Of a stretch of 64,000 nt of DNA, positions 42,354 through 53,903 are shown in pieces; the first letter of the stretch is position 1; every line of letters begins with the position of its first letter. The DNA comes from Apium graveolens. Taxonomy: Eukaryota > Streptophyta > Magnoliopsida > Apiales > Apiaceae. The stretch spans positions 52,758,506-52,822,505 of the forward strand of contig NC_133647.1 in assembly GCF_009905375.1 (NCBI RefSeq). Reading direction: 5' to 3'. Position numbers and translations under genes: made by a program. The notes under the pieces were generated by a model. It did no database searches, was not told the DNA's origin, and saw nothing but the letters and a program-made list of their open reading frames with translations.

Positions 42354-44201
42354 ATGGCGGATCGTGACTTGGCTCGTTTGGGGAAGATGAACGTTTCCAA
42401 GAGAGGTACAAACATTCAAATTCAATCTACGTATACTTCCTTAATCAATATGATAAACTCTAGAGGTGATGAATATCCCTCTCTATCTGAATTAGATTCG
42501 TATAACCATGGTAACACTTTTCATGAGTTAGAGGGTAGAATTGAGTCCATGAATTCCTTGTATAAACTTCCACCCTATCTTAGGATCACCCCAGCTGCCC
42601 CCGGGGATAGGACATGTAACTGGGAAGGGGATACCTTGTTTATTTATCGAGGAGCCCTGAACGCGGGTCTTAGGTTTCCATTTCACAAATTTATTCCTCG
42701 TCTGCTTGCAGACGTAAAAATTAACCTTTGTCAGCTTCCCCCTATTGCATGGAGGAATATTCTCTATTTTATGGTTCTTTGTCTTAGAAACAATTTTCCT
42801 CTTTCTATAACTATCTTTAGGAAAGTTTTTCAATTTTATAATAATTCCATGGGTCAACCGGGCTGGTTTTTAATTCGTCAACGGCCCAAAATTCCCCATA
42901 TTTTTGATAGCAACTCCATAGTCGAGAACAACCCTAAATGGAGGGATGAGTTTGTTAGGCTGACCTGGGCCGGTGGTGATTGGGCCACACTTTTCCGTAG
43001 GCCCTTTTGCAAAGTATCAGATGGTAGTCCTGGTAGCATCAGGTTAACTGATGAGGATGAGGTGGCCTATCAAGCCTTAATTTCAGATGATGGAAAAACA
43101 GACACCTGGACCCTTTTAGAGGAGTTTTCCTTAAAGAAAGCTGGTCTCTCTCAGGCCAGTGATAAGGGTAAATTTATACCTGCGTAGTTATTTTTCCTTC
43201 CCTTTAATTGCAACTTTATTATCTTCTGAAATTTAATATTCTTTCTACTTTTTCTTTCAGCTTGTGAGGCTATTAATAACGTCAATAGGCCCAAGGAGGG
43301 GGAATTTGGCCGCCAGAAGAGGGCCAAGCTAAACAGGGACCCCAGGGGCAAGCCTGATGCTCCCACTTTCCTTAAGCCCGACGTCCCTGTTGTGGAGTTG
43401 GGGGATGACGTGGATCCTCCACTTAAGGCACACTCCTTCAGGCCTAACTGGGGCTTTAGGAGAAGTGACACGGTGGTTGGATCCACCAAACATGCTAAGG
43501 ATTGGTTGTACCATTCCATCACTCCCCATGACTTCACTGACATCGTTACGGGGAGTGACATCGAGACTATTGAGCTTCTGGGTTCTCAGGCCCAAGCTGT
43601 GGTAACTTTCTACTCTTTTTTTTAAATTCCAACTTTCTCGTATTTCAATGAACTTGTGTTAACTCATATTTCTTTGTAGAGTAACACCTACTTCCAGGCG
43701 GCCCTCCATCAGGCTAGGTCTTAGAAGGGTAACTCTGATGAGTTTGAGAAGGAGATGAAGAAATGGGAGGAGAGAGCTAAAGTCCTGGAGAAGAAGCTGG
43801 ACACGAACAAGGATGAGCTGGCTAAGGCTCATTCCGAGATGGTGAAACTTAGGAGTGATAAGGAAAAACTCATCGATGACTACATGGATTCTGACAAGTT
43901 TAAGAATCTCATGGAGATTCATGATGAGGGTCTTTATTCCCTATAGTTTACTCAGGGATGGGATGCGGCCGTGAAGGCGGTTTCTGAGAGGCATCCAGGC
44001 TTAGTCGACCCTAAGGACTTTATAAGTCCTGAACAGGCTGAGACGGAGGACAGCATAGATGCCCTCTTCAACTCCCCTCATCGAGATGATCGCATCTTGG
44101 ATCCTAACACTGCTTCTCCTCCCGCTTCTCCTGCGAAGGATGCTGAAAATGAAGGTGCTGATAAGGAGCAAGGGAATGAAGGCTCCCGCATGGAGGAGTA
44201 G
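42354..44201 (+). pseudogene. Antisense accessory gene of Tat-B (Transposase_28-like), three exons
   Basis: Exons 42354-43167, 43261-43601 and 43680-44201, with GT...AG introns. Exons 1 and 2 have exactly the Tat-A lengths (814 and 341 bases) and are fully open. Exon 3 has two stops: TAG at 43722-43724 (TGG in Tat-A) and TAG at 43944-43946 (CAG in Tat-A); the Tat-A stop codon is CAG here. Domain content is as in Tat-A: globular exon 1 with CQLPPIAWRNILYFM, then coiled-coil and acidic C-terminus. The conservation of exon lengths, splice sites and reading frame between diverged copies supports selection on this protein in the source elements. Confidence 0.73.
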
Positions 44202-44665
44202 TTTTTATATTTTGTAATTTTATTCTTAACTTATGTTTGAACTTTGTCTGTATCAGAACTTATTACCCTTCGGGGTTATTTATGCTGCTTTTCTTACTCG
44301 CATCTTTCTCCTTTATCTTTCAAGTACTTAATATGCATTTAAACTTGAACTACTTGGCCCTTTGAGTTGTGCAACATGCACTCTTATAAAAGAATTCTTG
44401 AAGTCTTCTTCTTTCAATGATCAAAGCATGATTTTTAAAATCACAATGTATTATCACAACTTAAACATCCATAGGTTGAAATAATCTCAAACTCATTAAT
44501 ATGAAGTCTAGTTTTCCAAAACCTTACATAGTATGGATTCGACCCTTAACAATAATGATTCGACAATGTAAATTCTAGTGGAGTATAAAATCCTACGCAA
44601 GCAAGCTTCAAGGTGCTTTTAAACCTACTTGTCATTTTGACAAGTGAGAATCGTACTCAACTGAC
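44202..44665. other. Spacer between the convergent antisense gene and integrase end of Tat-B
   Basis: No gene is seen. It is slightly longer than in Tat-A. Confidence 0.5.
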
Positions 44666-45028
44666 TTACACATAGTAAACCTTCAGATTTTGTGCATGCC
44701 AGGTTCTCGGTACTTCGAAACCATCCATAGTTTCTAACTTGTAGGTTCCCCTTCCTTGAACATTCTTAACCTTGTACGGCCCTTCCCAATTCGGGGCAAG
44801 CTTTCCTTTTTTCTCAACAGCAGAGGCTTCCACCTTCCTCAAGACTAAGTCTCCTTGCTTGAAGAATCTTTCCTTAACCCTTAGATTATAGTAGAACGAA
44901 GCCTTTTTCTGATATTCTACTATCTTCGCATGTGCCTTATCTCGCACTTCGTCGATTAGATCCAGGGCTAATCTTTGCCCTTCCTCATTCTCCTCAGCAT
45001 TGAAAGCTTGAATCCTGGGAGAGAAATG
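44666..45028 (-). pseudogene. Integrase C-terminus, Tat-B
   Basis: Same frame as 45029-46279 after a TAA. It encodes KASFYYNLRVKERFFKQGD and the tail GPYKVKNVQGRGTYKLETMD, ending in VYYV. This part is frameshifted in Tat-A. Confidence 0.87.
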
Positions 45029-46375
45029 TTATATCTCCACGGGAACAACTGCTTCTGCCCCATATGCTAACATGAAGGGAGTTGCTCCGGTTGTGACTCT
45101 ACAGGTAGTCATATAGGCCCATAGTATTGGGAGTATCTCATCCACCCAATTATTCCTCAATTTCTCGATCCTCTTCTTTAGTCCATCCAGGATTATTCGA
45201 TTTGCCACTTCCGCTTGCCCATTGGCTTGTGGGTGAGCCACAGAGGTGAACCGTAACTTAATTTCATTTTCTTCACAATATTTCTTGAATTCCTCGTTGT
45301 TGAACTGTGTTCCACTGTCAGTGACTAGGATGCGGGGAATTCCATACCGGCACATGATATTTTCCCATAGAAATTGTGCAACCTGCTTAGTTGTGATTTT
45401 GGCCAGGGGCTGGGCTTCAATCCACTTAGTAAAATAATCAATGGCCACAATCAAAAACTTCCTTTGTGCCGTGGCCATGGGGAAAGGCCCAAGTATATCC
45501 ATTCCCCACATAGCAAAGGGGATGGGTGAGTTGATGGAGGTCAGCATCTCAGGGGGTTGTCTAACAATAGGTGCATGCTTCTGACAGCGGTCACACTTCT
45601 TCACATATTCTTTGGCATCAGCCATCATTTCTGGCCAATAAAATCCTAAACGGGTTATCTTATGAGCTAGTGCTCTGCCCCCCAAGTGTTGTCCACATAT
45701 GCCTTCATGTACATCTTCAAGAGCCAAACGTGCCTCATCAGGCCTGAGACACCTTAAGTAAGGAACCACAAAAGATCTTTTATACAAAATCCCATCTATT
45801 AAAGAGTATCTTAGTGCTCGAACAGCCAACTTCCATGCTTCAGTAGCATCGTTTGGCAACCATCCGGTTTCAATATATGCCTTAATAGGATCAATCCATG
45901 ATGTCCCCGGGCCTATATGAGCCACAAGTTTAACATCAATGCTCCGTGTTTTCAAAACGCTGAAGTATATGCTTCCTGAACTTTCCTCTATCTCGGATGA
46001 AGCAAACTTTGATAACGCATCTGCCTTAGCATTTTCCTCCGTTGGAATTTGTTCAATATGGCATTCATCGAATTGGGTTATCACAGCCCTTACTAGGCGA
46101 ACATACTTAGCCATCGTATCATCCCTTGCTTCGAACTCTCCCTTTACCTGGGATATAACCAGCTTCGAGTCTCCACAGACTTTTAAGTTCTTGATCCTAA
46201 GTGTCCCTGCTAAGTCAAGGCCAGCTATCAGAGCTTCATATTCTGCCTCATTATTTGTGGTCGGGAAGTCTAACTTCATGGCATACTCAATTAAGAACCC
46301 ATCGGGGCTTTATAACACCAAACCTGCTCCACTTGAATTTGGTTTTGACGCTCCATCAAAATAGAGAACCCAATA
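45029..46375 (-). pseudogene. Archaeal-type RNase H and integrase core, Tat-B
   Basis: From 46279: NNEAEYEALIAGL, CGDSKLVISQ and AKADALSKF (second RNase H), then the integrase finger (HLGGRALAH, CDRCQKHAP) and core (MDILGPFPMA, VTDSGTQFNN, ANGQAEVANR) with D, D and E all present. The integrase core is unbroken here, unlike in Tat-A. A TAA lies in the RNase H start near 46312 and another near 46377. Confidence 0.89.
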
Positions 46376-47842
46376 TTATTTCTCCTTATCATCCTTTTCT
46401 TTACCCCCCTTATCAACTTCCTTGTCTTGAGGTATGGTATCTTCCTGCCCCCCGACTTCTTGGTTGGGTATGGTACATTCCACCACGAAGTCAGCTAATG
46501 CCTGGGCTTTTATTGCCGTTCGTGGCTTATACTTAATGTCGAATTCTCCCAGCTCTATTGCCCATTTGATCAATCTCCCACTAGCCTTAGGACTGTGGAT
46601 TATATTTCTCAAGGGTTGATTTGTTAGAACCTCAATTTGATGAGCCTGAAAGTAAGGACGTAACTTTCCTGAAGCCATTACCAGAGCTAAAGCAAACTTC
46701 TCAATGGTTGAATAACCTAACTCAGCTCCGTGCAGAATTTTGCTGACATAGTACACGGGTTTCTGGATTCTCAGTTCCTCCTTAACCAATACAGCACGCA
46801 AGGCATTTTCTGAAACGACCAAATACAAGTATAGAACTTCGTTCAAAGTTGTCTTGGCCAACAACGGGGCCTGAGCCATATATTTCTTTAATTCCTCAAA
46901 TGCCTTCTGGCTTTCCTCACTCCATTCAAAATCTTTGACCTTCTTTAAGGACTTGAAGAACGACAAGCACTTGTCTCCTGACTTGGAGATAAATCGTCCC
47001 AGGGTAGAAACCCTTCCTGTAAGTTTCTGAACATCTTTGACAGTTTTTGGTGGTTCCATATCCAGGATTGCTTTTATTTTATCGGGGTTGGCCTCGATTC
47101 CTCTCTTGGAGACCATCAATCCCAAAAACTTCCCAGATCTTACTCCGAAAGCACATTTCATAGGATTTAACATGTCATCAACATAGACTTCCATAGTCTT
47201 GCCAATAAGATCCTTAAAAATTTTATTTACCAACCTTTGATAGGTGGCTCCTGCATACTTGAGACCAAAGACCATAACAAGATAACAATAAACACCAAAG
47301 TCAGTGATGAATTATACCTTCGGAATGTCGTCCGTGTGTATCTTGATCTGATTGTATCCACTAAATCCATCCATAAAACTCAGCATCTTGTGCCCAGCAA
47401 TGGCATCTATCAAAGTATCGATCCTTGGTAACGGGAAACAGTCCTTAGGACAAGCATCATTTAGATCAGTGAAATCCACACACATCCTCCATTTTCCATT
47501 GGCCTTCTTCACCATCACAGGGTTTGTTAACCACTCTGGAAATTTAATCTCCTCTATGAAACCAGCCTCTAAGAGCTTCTCCACTTCCTGTTTTTTAGCT
47601 TCTTGTCTTTCTGGAGCGAAACTTCTTTTCTTTTGTTTCACTGTCTTCCGATTTGGGTCCACATTCAGCTTGTGAGTAATCAGTTCCGGGTCTATGCCAG
47701 GCATATCAGTTGCTGACCATGCAAAAACGTCACTATTTTCTTGCAAAAATTTCACCAACTTCCCTCTAAGGGGTTCCTCGAGCGTTGCTCCAATAAAAGT
47801 CACCTTCTCAGGATCTTCGGGGGCTAAAGGAATTGAAACCAA
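46376..47842 (-). pseudogene. RT and degenerate RNase H, Tat-B
   Basis: 47842-47312 encodes the RT fingers without a break. A stop follows DDIPKV at 47309-47311. 47275-46376 continues with YVDDML, but 27 residues right after the active site are missing in frame relative to Tat-A; an aacat repeat in the parent sequence flanks the deletion. The gypsy RNase H reads YLVVSENA where the first Asp is expected, as in Tat-A. The frame ends in TAA before the second RNase H. Confidence 0.88.
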
Positions 47843-48657
47843 GTCTTCTGCTGGCTATCCAGATCTTCAATAGGAAGAACCTGCCCCCCAACTCCATCTA
47901 CCCTCAAAGAGGCCACATAACAGCTTCTAGCCATTTTTTGGTCTCCTCTCTCTTCTCCGATCCCATCCCGGGTTGGAAACTTCATAACTGAATGGTAGGA
48001 AGAAGGGACTGCCTTGAAGGCGTGTATCCCTGTTCTTCCCATGATAGCGTTATAAGTCGAACTAGCCTTCACCACCACGAAGTCCAACATCTGAGTTGCT
48101 TGCCTTGGTTCCTGTCCTATGGTTGTTGGCAACTTGATTATCCCCTCTATGGGGCACTCCACTCCCGCAAACCCATATATTGGCATGTCGGTTGGGGTCA
48201 GTTGGGAGTCATTATATCCCATCCTCAAAAAGGTGTCATGGAGCAAGATATCCACTGAAGTACCATTATCCACAAGAACCCTTCTCACTGGGCTGTTCCC
48301 TATTATCGGGGTTATAACCAACGGGTCGTCATGGGGAAATTTCACACCCTCCAGATCAGAATCATCAAAAGACATTGTTACTCCTGTCCTGGCCCTCTTC
48401 AGGGCTTCCCCAACAATATGCATGACTTCTTGGGCATACGTTTTCCTGGAGTTCTTGGATAACCCAGCAGCAGTTGGTCCTCCAAAGATTGTGTTTATCA
48501 CAGGTCCTCGGGGGAGCGGTCCTCTAAAGATTGTATTTATCACCGGTCCTCTAGGCTTGGGATTCTGCCCCTGATCATCTTGGTCCCTCCTACGATCTTC
48601 AAAGTTATTTCTTCCATTGTTACTCCTATCCCCTCCATCTCCAGTGTATTTGTTCAA
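47824..48657 (-). pseudogene. Gag tail and protease, Tat-B
   Basis: It encodes the GPVINTIF repeats, protease VDNGTSVDILLHDTF and the STYNAIMGRTGIHAF flank. A deletion of about 35 bases near 47855 (in ctggctatccag) shifts it out of frame with RT. Confidence 0.86.
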
Positions 48658-50275
48658 TCTTCCTTTTCGAATGAGAAACTCAATTTCATCTTTTAGCCGT
48701 CTACACTTATCGGTGTCATGACTAACATCTTTGTGAAATCTGCAATACTTGCTTTATCTAGCTTTGCAGGATCAGCCTTCAAGGGCTTAGGCCAACGAAT
48801 ATCTCTATCTTTCTCGATTTCCATCAAGATCTGGCTTCTAGGAGCATTCAGCTTAGCATATTCAGTGAACTTTTACCCAGGTCCTCCCTTCTTGGGGGTT
48901 GAATCAGGGTTTTGTTCAGTTCTAGGATACTTGTCCTTAGCGATATATTCCAGGTTAGTTTTTCGCTTCTTGCCTCCAGTGGGCTCATTACTTACTACGG
49001 TCTTCCTCATGCTCTCTTCCACCTTTATGTACTTCCCTGCCCTATCCTGGAGCTGCAACATGCTTTCAGGGGGGCGTTTGGCCAAGGACATCTTAAAAAA
49101 CTCATCCCTGGTTCCTTGTTGCAGTGCTATCATTGCGACCTTGTCATCAAGGTCCGGGACTTTTAAAGCTTCCTTTGTGAAACCATTCAGGTAGTCTCTC
49201 AATGATTCCTCTGCTCCCAGCACAATGCTCATGAGGGATGCTGAACTTTTCTCATGCACTCTCCCACTGATGAACTGTTTAATGAAAGCCTGACTTAACT
49301 CTCTGAATGACCCAATAGAGTTTTGGGGCAAACGACTATACCACCTTTGAGCCATACCCGACAGGGTTTGAGGAAAGGCCCGACACTTAATAGCGTCATT
49401 CACAGGTTGCAACAACAGTGCATTAGAGAATGTCCTGACATGATTAGCGGGATCTCCCGTGCCATCATAAGCTTTGATAGTGGGCATCTTAAACTTCCTT
49501 GAGATATGGGCATTCATTATTTCCTCAGTGAATGGTGGGGTTGAATCATCAGGATCTCCAAGGGGAAGAAGATTGATTGGATCAGCCCTCGGGCAACAGC
49601 CTTTTTTTGTATTGGACCATCCAGGTCTATGATAGGAGGAGGATTCCTCCCCCTAGGAGGTACTGGGGGTCTGGTGGTCTGGTGTGCCTCCAAGTCGCGC
49701 CTCAGCCTTTGAATCTCAGCCTCATGAGCCCTGATCCTTTCCTGCACTTCTCGGGGATTCGTCCCTTGGGTGCTTTGAGGACGTTGGCTACCATCAGCCA
49801 TCGGCTCTTTGCCAGCACGTCTCCTTCTTGGGGCTACTTCATCATCCGAAGATTCGGAGTCTCTCTCAGTGTAAGGATCAGAAAATTCTTGATCCTCAGG
49901 GATAGGAGCCAAACCTCGTATGTATGGGGGTGATCGCCCTCGTGCTTCACTCCGTCCAGCATGTCCACTTCCTCCAACCTCAGGGTAAAGGGACATCCCA
50001 TAAGGGGGGTTAGTAGTTACAACAGTTGAATACTCGTACCCAATGAGTCGAGAATTCACAGATGTATGTAGTTGTTGAACTTGGGGATTCGTACCTTGAA
50101 TAGCCGAGGGAATCGTCCCTTGTGGCTGAGGTTCAGTTGCCCATATTTGGGCTTCTCCTTGCGTGGTTGTATAGGTTGAATGAGGAGATATCTCCACAGT
50201 TGACGAAATCACTTGGGTTGTCCCCATTGGTGTTCCTCCTTAAAGGGCTCTAACTGTTCTCCGTGTTCTCGCCAT
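48658..50275 (-). pseudogene. gag: gag of Tat-B
   Basis: The ATG at 50275 (MARTRRT) has a TAA at codon 12 (50242-50240), and the frame is open again from 50227. A one-base loss near 49590 shifts into the core frame (49517-48873: KAYDGTGDPANHVRTF, WYSRLPQNSIGSF). A stop at 48873-48875 and a frameshift near 48750 follow. The lesions do not coincide with those of Tat-A. Confidence 0.86.
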
Positions 50276-50290
50276 GGTTGTTGTTGTGCT

Positions 50291-50308
50291 TTCCCACAGA
50301 CGGCGCCA
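50291..50308 (-). other. Primer-binding site of Tat-B (TGGCGCC type)
   Basis: Minus strand TGGCGCCGTCTGTGGGAA, two bases after the 5' LTR. Confidence 0.85.
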
Positions 50309-50310
50309 AA

Positions 50311-50891
50311 TGTTATGGATAAAAAACTAAAGTTATTATTTGCTGTATTTATTGCTAAGGTTCGGGAGCTCAAGGCCTTTTATGGCTGCTCTCGTGTTTC
50401 GTAGCTTAACTCTGGCTTTACGAGATGCCTACATATCTCTATGAATTAGAGAATCAAGCCAAAAAATATAGTTCTGATTTGTAGAGTGAGGCCCCTTATA
50501 TAGATGTTGGTGGTCCTAGAATTGGACTTGGCATATGAGACTTGGTGGTCAAGTCTCAGAATTAAAATGGACTTTGGAGTCCTAGGAAGTAGGAAGCTGA
50601 TTCCTTATCCTATGAGGTTCCTTGGAGGCCAATCTACAAGGATTTATGTCCTTATTGGGACTCTTTTCCATAGCTGATTTTCCCCTTTTTAATTAATTAC
50701 GAAATTAATTAATAATCAGGGTTTTGGGCCCTCTTTGTTCCATCAGGCCTGATCTGGTCCATCAGGCCTGATTAATGTGCTAACCTTTTTGGTTTGAATA
50801 TCATACATCTTCTTATTGGGCTTAGCAGCCCACATCTTGTATAATCAATGTAATATTTAATTACACAATCAGGATTTATTTATCCCTATCA
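50311..50891 (-). repeat. 5' LTR of Tat-B
   Basis: 581 bp, tgttatgg to ccctatca. It pairs with 40651-41228. Minus-strand TATATAAG at 50495-50502. Confidence 0.92.
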
Positions 50892-50896
50892 TTAAT

Positions 50897-51680
50897 AAAT
50901 TAATGCCAATTAACTCATGAATTGAGATCTATACTACAACAGGTGATTTATGGCTCATGTACAAGAATTATGCTAGCCTTTTCGTAACCATAACACTAAA
51001 CAATTTTAATATTCGATTCTATAATATATTAAATCTATTATACAATTCTTTAACGGATTTTATGTTGTAAGCATACACCTACTGGGGTTAATTGGTAACC
51101 AAATCTAAAGAAAATTAATAAAGGTGTATTTGTATTTAAAAACAAAGTAAAATTAATTCAATAATTTGAAAGTATTTATACTAATCCCAAACTTTCACTA
51201 TAATCAAATAAAAATAATATATAAGATATAAATATAAAATAATATGAATTACTTGAAAAGTTTTGATATAATGTGTGAATGATAATAGCCGAGAGAGTAC
51301 ACTACTGGAGGTCAATAAAATAAAAGATGATTACCTGAAAACATGAGATATACATATAATAACAATAAACATATGTGAATAAACTATTTAGAATTGATGC
51401 ATAGATCGTAAATCTAATTTCAGATATGCACAGGTTATATAAAGTATAAACAATGGCCACATCACCAATTAACAACCGATTCTCACAAACATGTAATTCA
51501 CAAGTAATTAATTATACACACCACAAATCAATGATACCTGAACCAGCTCAGCTTCAATGTGAATTGAGTTTCTCCCTGTTGCTTTAGTCTAACTATAATA
51601 TCTTAGGTAGTAAAATACTATAACTGCGAAAATTTTAACCTAAATAGGACACCGAAATAATCTTAAACCATTGGGCAAAG
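50897..51680 (-). repeat. 5' LTR of Chromo-C, distal part (right border uncertain)
   Basis: AT-rich sequence after the second TSD of Tat-B. No gene is seen. It passes into SIRE-C coding sequence somewhere between about 51650 and 51700 without a recognisable LTR terminus. Confidence 0.5.
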
Positions 51681-53406
51681 ATCCATAAACTCAGGGGGAA
51701 TTTTTGACCATCACAATTCTACTAGTCATCAAAACAACAATGAGGTCTCTTCATCTAGAGCTAATCTACCACAACAGATAAAATGGACTAGAGATCACCC
51801 TTTTGAGCTCATTATTGGTGATGCATCTTCTAGAGTTCAAACAAGGAAAGCAACTCAAGAAGAATGTCTGTATATCAGCTTTCTTTCTAAGGAAGAACCA
51901 AAGAAGGTAGAAGAAGCTCTGTTGGATCATGAGTGGGTTTTAGCTATGCAGGAAGAGCTAAACCAATTTGAAAGGAACAAGGTATGGAAGCTGGTACCCA
52001 AGCCTAAAGGAAAAATTCCATTGACACCAAGTGGGTATTCAGAAACAAGATGGATAAAAATGGCATAGTCATCAGGAACAAAGCTAGATTGGTTGCTAAA
52101 GGCTATTGTCAACAAGAAGGAATAGATTTTGATGAAAATTTTGCTCCTGTTGTAAGACTTGAAGCCATCAGAATCCTTCTAGCCTATGCAGCCCATGCCA
52201 ATATCAAAGTCTATCAAATGAATGTCAAAAGTTCCTTTCTGAATGGAGATTTGGAGGAGGAAGTCTATGTTAGTCAGCCTCCTGGTTTTTAAGATCCAAA
52301 TTTTCCAGAATATGTTTATTATCTCTTGAAAGAACTTTATGGATCGAAGCAAGCACCCAGAGCCTGGTATGATACTTTGTCAAACTTTCTCTTAGAAAAT
52401 CACTTCACAAGAGGTACTATAGACAAAACCCTATTCTTTAGGAATGTAAATGGATCTAGCATACTTGTTCAAATTTATATAGATGATATTATATTTGGTT
52501 CCACAGATGAAAAACTTTGCAAAAAGTTTTCCAAATTAATGCAAAGTAAGTATGAAATAAGCATGATGGGAAAACTAACTTACTTTCTTGGTTTACAAGT
52601 TAAGTAAGTTAGTGATGGATTAGTCAAACCAAATACATTTATGTTCTTTTAAAGAATTTTGAACTAATGGATTGCACATCTGCAAAAACTCCCACGACCA
52701 CTGCTACTAAACTTGAATTAAACACTACTGAAAAGTCTATGGATATTTCAAGTTATAGAGGCATGGTTGGCTCACTTTTGTACTTAACAGCTAATAGACC
52801 AGATCTAATATTTGCTACTTGTCTCTGTGCTAGATTTCAGGCTGATCCTAGAAAATCTCACTTAATAGCTATTAAGAAAATTTTTAGATATCTCAAGGGT
52901 AAACTTGGCATTTGGTAACCTAGAGATTCTGGTTTTGATCTAACTGGTTATTCAGATGTAGATTATACAGGTTGTAGAATTGATAGAAAAAGTACAGCAG
53001 GAACCTGTCAATTTCTAGGAAACAAGCCGGTATCCTGGTTCAGTAAAAAGCAAAATTCATTTTCTACTTCTACAGCAGAAGCTGAATATATTGATGCTGG
53101 TAGTTGTTGTGCACAGATTTTTGGATGAAAAACCAATTGCTAGACTATGGTCTGCTAGTGGAAAGAATTCCTATTTTCTGTGATAACATTAGTGCAATTT
53201 CCATTACTGAAAATCCAGTACAACATTCAAGAACAAAGCACATAGATATCAAGTACCACTTTATTAGGGAACATGTAATGAATGATACTGTGGAACTTCA
53301 TTTTGTTCCAAGTGAGAAGCAACTTGCAGATATCTTTACCAAGCCACTTGATGAATCCACCTTCTCTAGGTTGGTAAGTGAGTTAGGTATGTTTAATTAC
53401 TCTTAG
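51680..53406 (+). pseudogene. RT and RNase H of SIRE-C
   Basis: [50 protein letters not shown] and the active site IYIDDIIFGST (about 52475). RNase H: YSDVDYTGCRIDRKST, STAEAEYIDAG, FCDNISAI and the terminal LADIFTKPLDESTFSRL. Lesions: a frameshift near 52020, TAA at 52290-52292 (PPGF*D), a TAA and then a frameshift near 52605-52650, TAA near 52917 and a frameshift near 53120. TAG at about 53404 ends it, following LGMFNYS. Confidence 0.88.
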
Positions 53407-53787
53407 ATCACATTTGATAATTTAGCAAGTTGTAATGTAGCCAGAGTCAAAATTGATGTTTCCTTTCTTGATAAAATTTTGAATAAGTTAGAATTTTATC
53501 TCGACGGATGTTCATTATCCGTTGAGAACAAATATCCGTTGAAACACAACATCCGTCGAAGTATCAATTATCACTCTAGGTGTTTTATAATCATTTGTCG
53601 AAGTGTCTCAATCATAGTCACTGATTCTGAACATTATCCATCGAAATTACTTACAGTCTGTACGTATATTTCAACGAATAATCTTAGAATTTTGACAGTT
53701 TTACAATTTTTAAACGGCTATTTTAGGCTATTTTGATTGGTTACTTTATTTTACTTTATTACTTTTGACAGTTTATTTCTGAGATAG
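53407..53787 (+). other. Spacer with clustered TCAACGGATG-type motifs, SIRE-C
   Basis: No gene. Motifs, mostly as the reverse complement atccgttga, at 53501, 53517, 53534 and 53551 (steps of 16-17 bp), with decayed copies at about 53593, 53637 and 53671. Confidence 0.75.
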
Positions 53788-53795
53788 TATAAAAG
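53788..53795 (+). promoter_or_regulatory. Internal TATA box upstream of the SIRE-C env-like ORF
   Basis: TATAAAAG in tagtataaaagaaaa. It is followed by a pyrimidine-rich leader (ttcttttctttt, tctcttcttctcc, ctctctctctgc) and the ATG at 53904, 116 bp downstream. It has the same arrangement as 35929 in SIRE-A. Confidence 0.55.
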
Positions 53796-53903
53796 AAAAA
53801 TTCATTTTTATTCTTTTCTTTTATCATTCTCAAAGGAATTTTTCTAACTCTCTTCTTCTCCAAAGAAAATACTCTCTCTCTGCAACTAATCTCAATCACA
53901 TCA

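Larger units (their letters stand above)
40651..50891 (-). mobile_element. Tat-B: second Tat-lineage retrotransposon
   Basis: 10,241 bp, TSD ttaat at 40646-40650 and 50892-50896. It has the same plan as Tat-A: 5' LTR 50311-50891, PBS, gag, protease, RT, two RNase H domains, integrase, antisense three-exon gene, 79-bp array, PPT, 3' LTR 40651-41228. It is clearly diverged from Tat-A across the LTR, so the two come from different source copies. Confidence 0.93.
38988..51680 (-). mobile_element. Chromo-C: Ty3/gypsy element, 5' LTR and gag start only
   Basis: Minus strand. Visible: the 5' LTR in two pieces (39271-40650 and 50897 to about 51680) around Tat-B, a PBS, a short leader (39173-39256) and the start of gag. 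SIRE-B interrupts the gag at 38987/38988. The expected LTR start (reverse complement of TGTAAC-like) is not found near 51680, so the right border is truncated or diverged and the junction with SIRE-C is uncertain by some tens of bases. It is called chromovirus-like from the LTR end and PBS spacing, which match Chromo-A. Confidence 0.65.
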
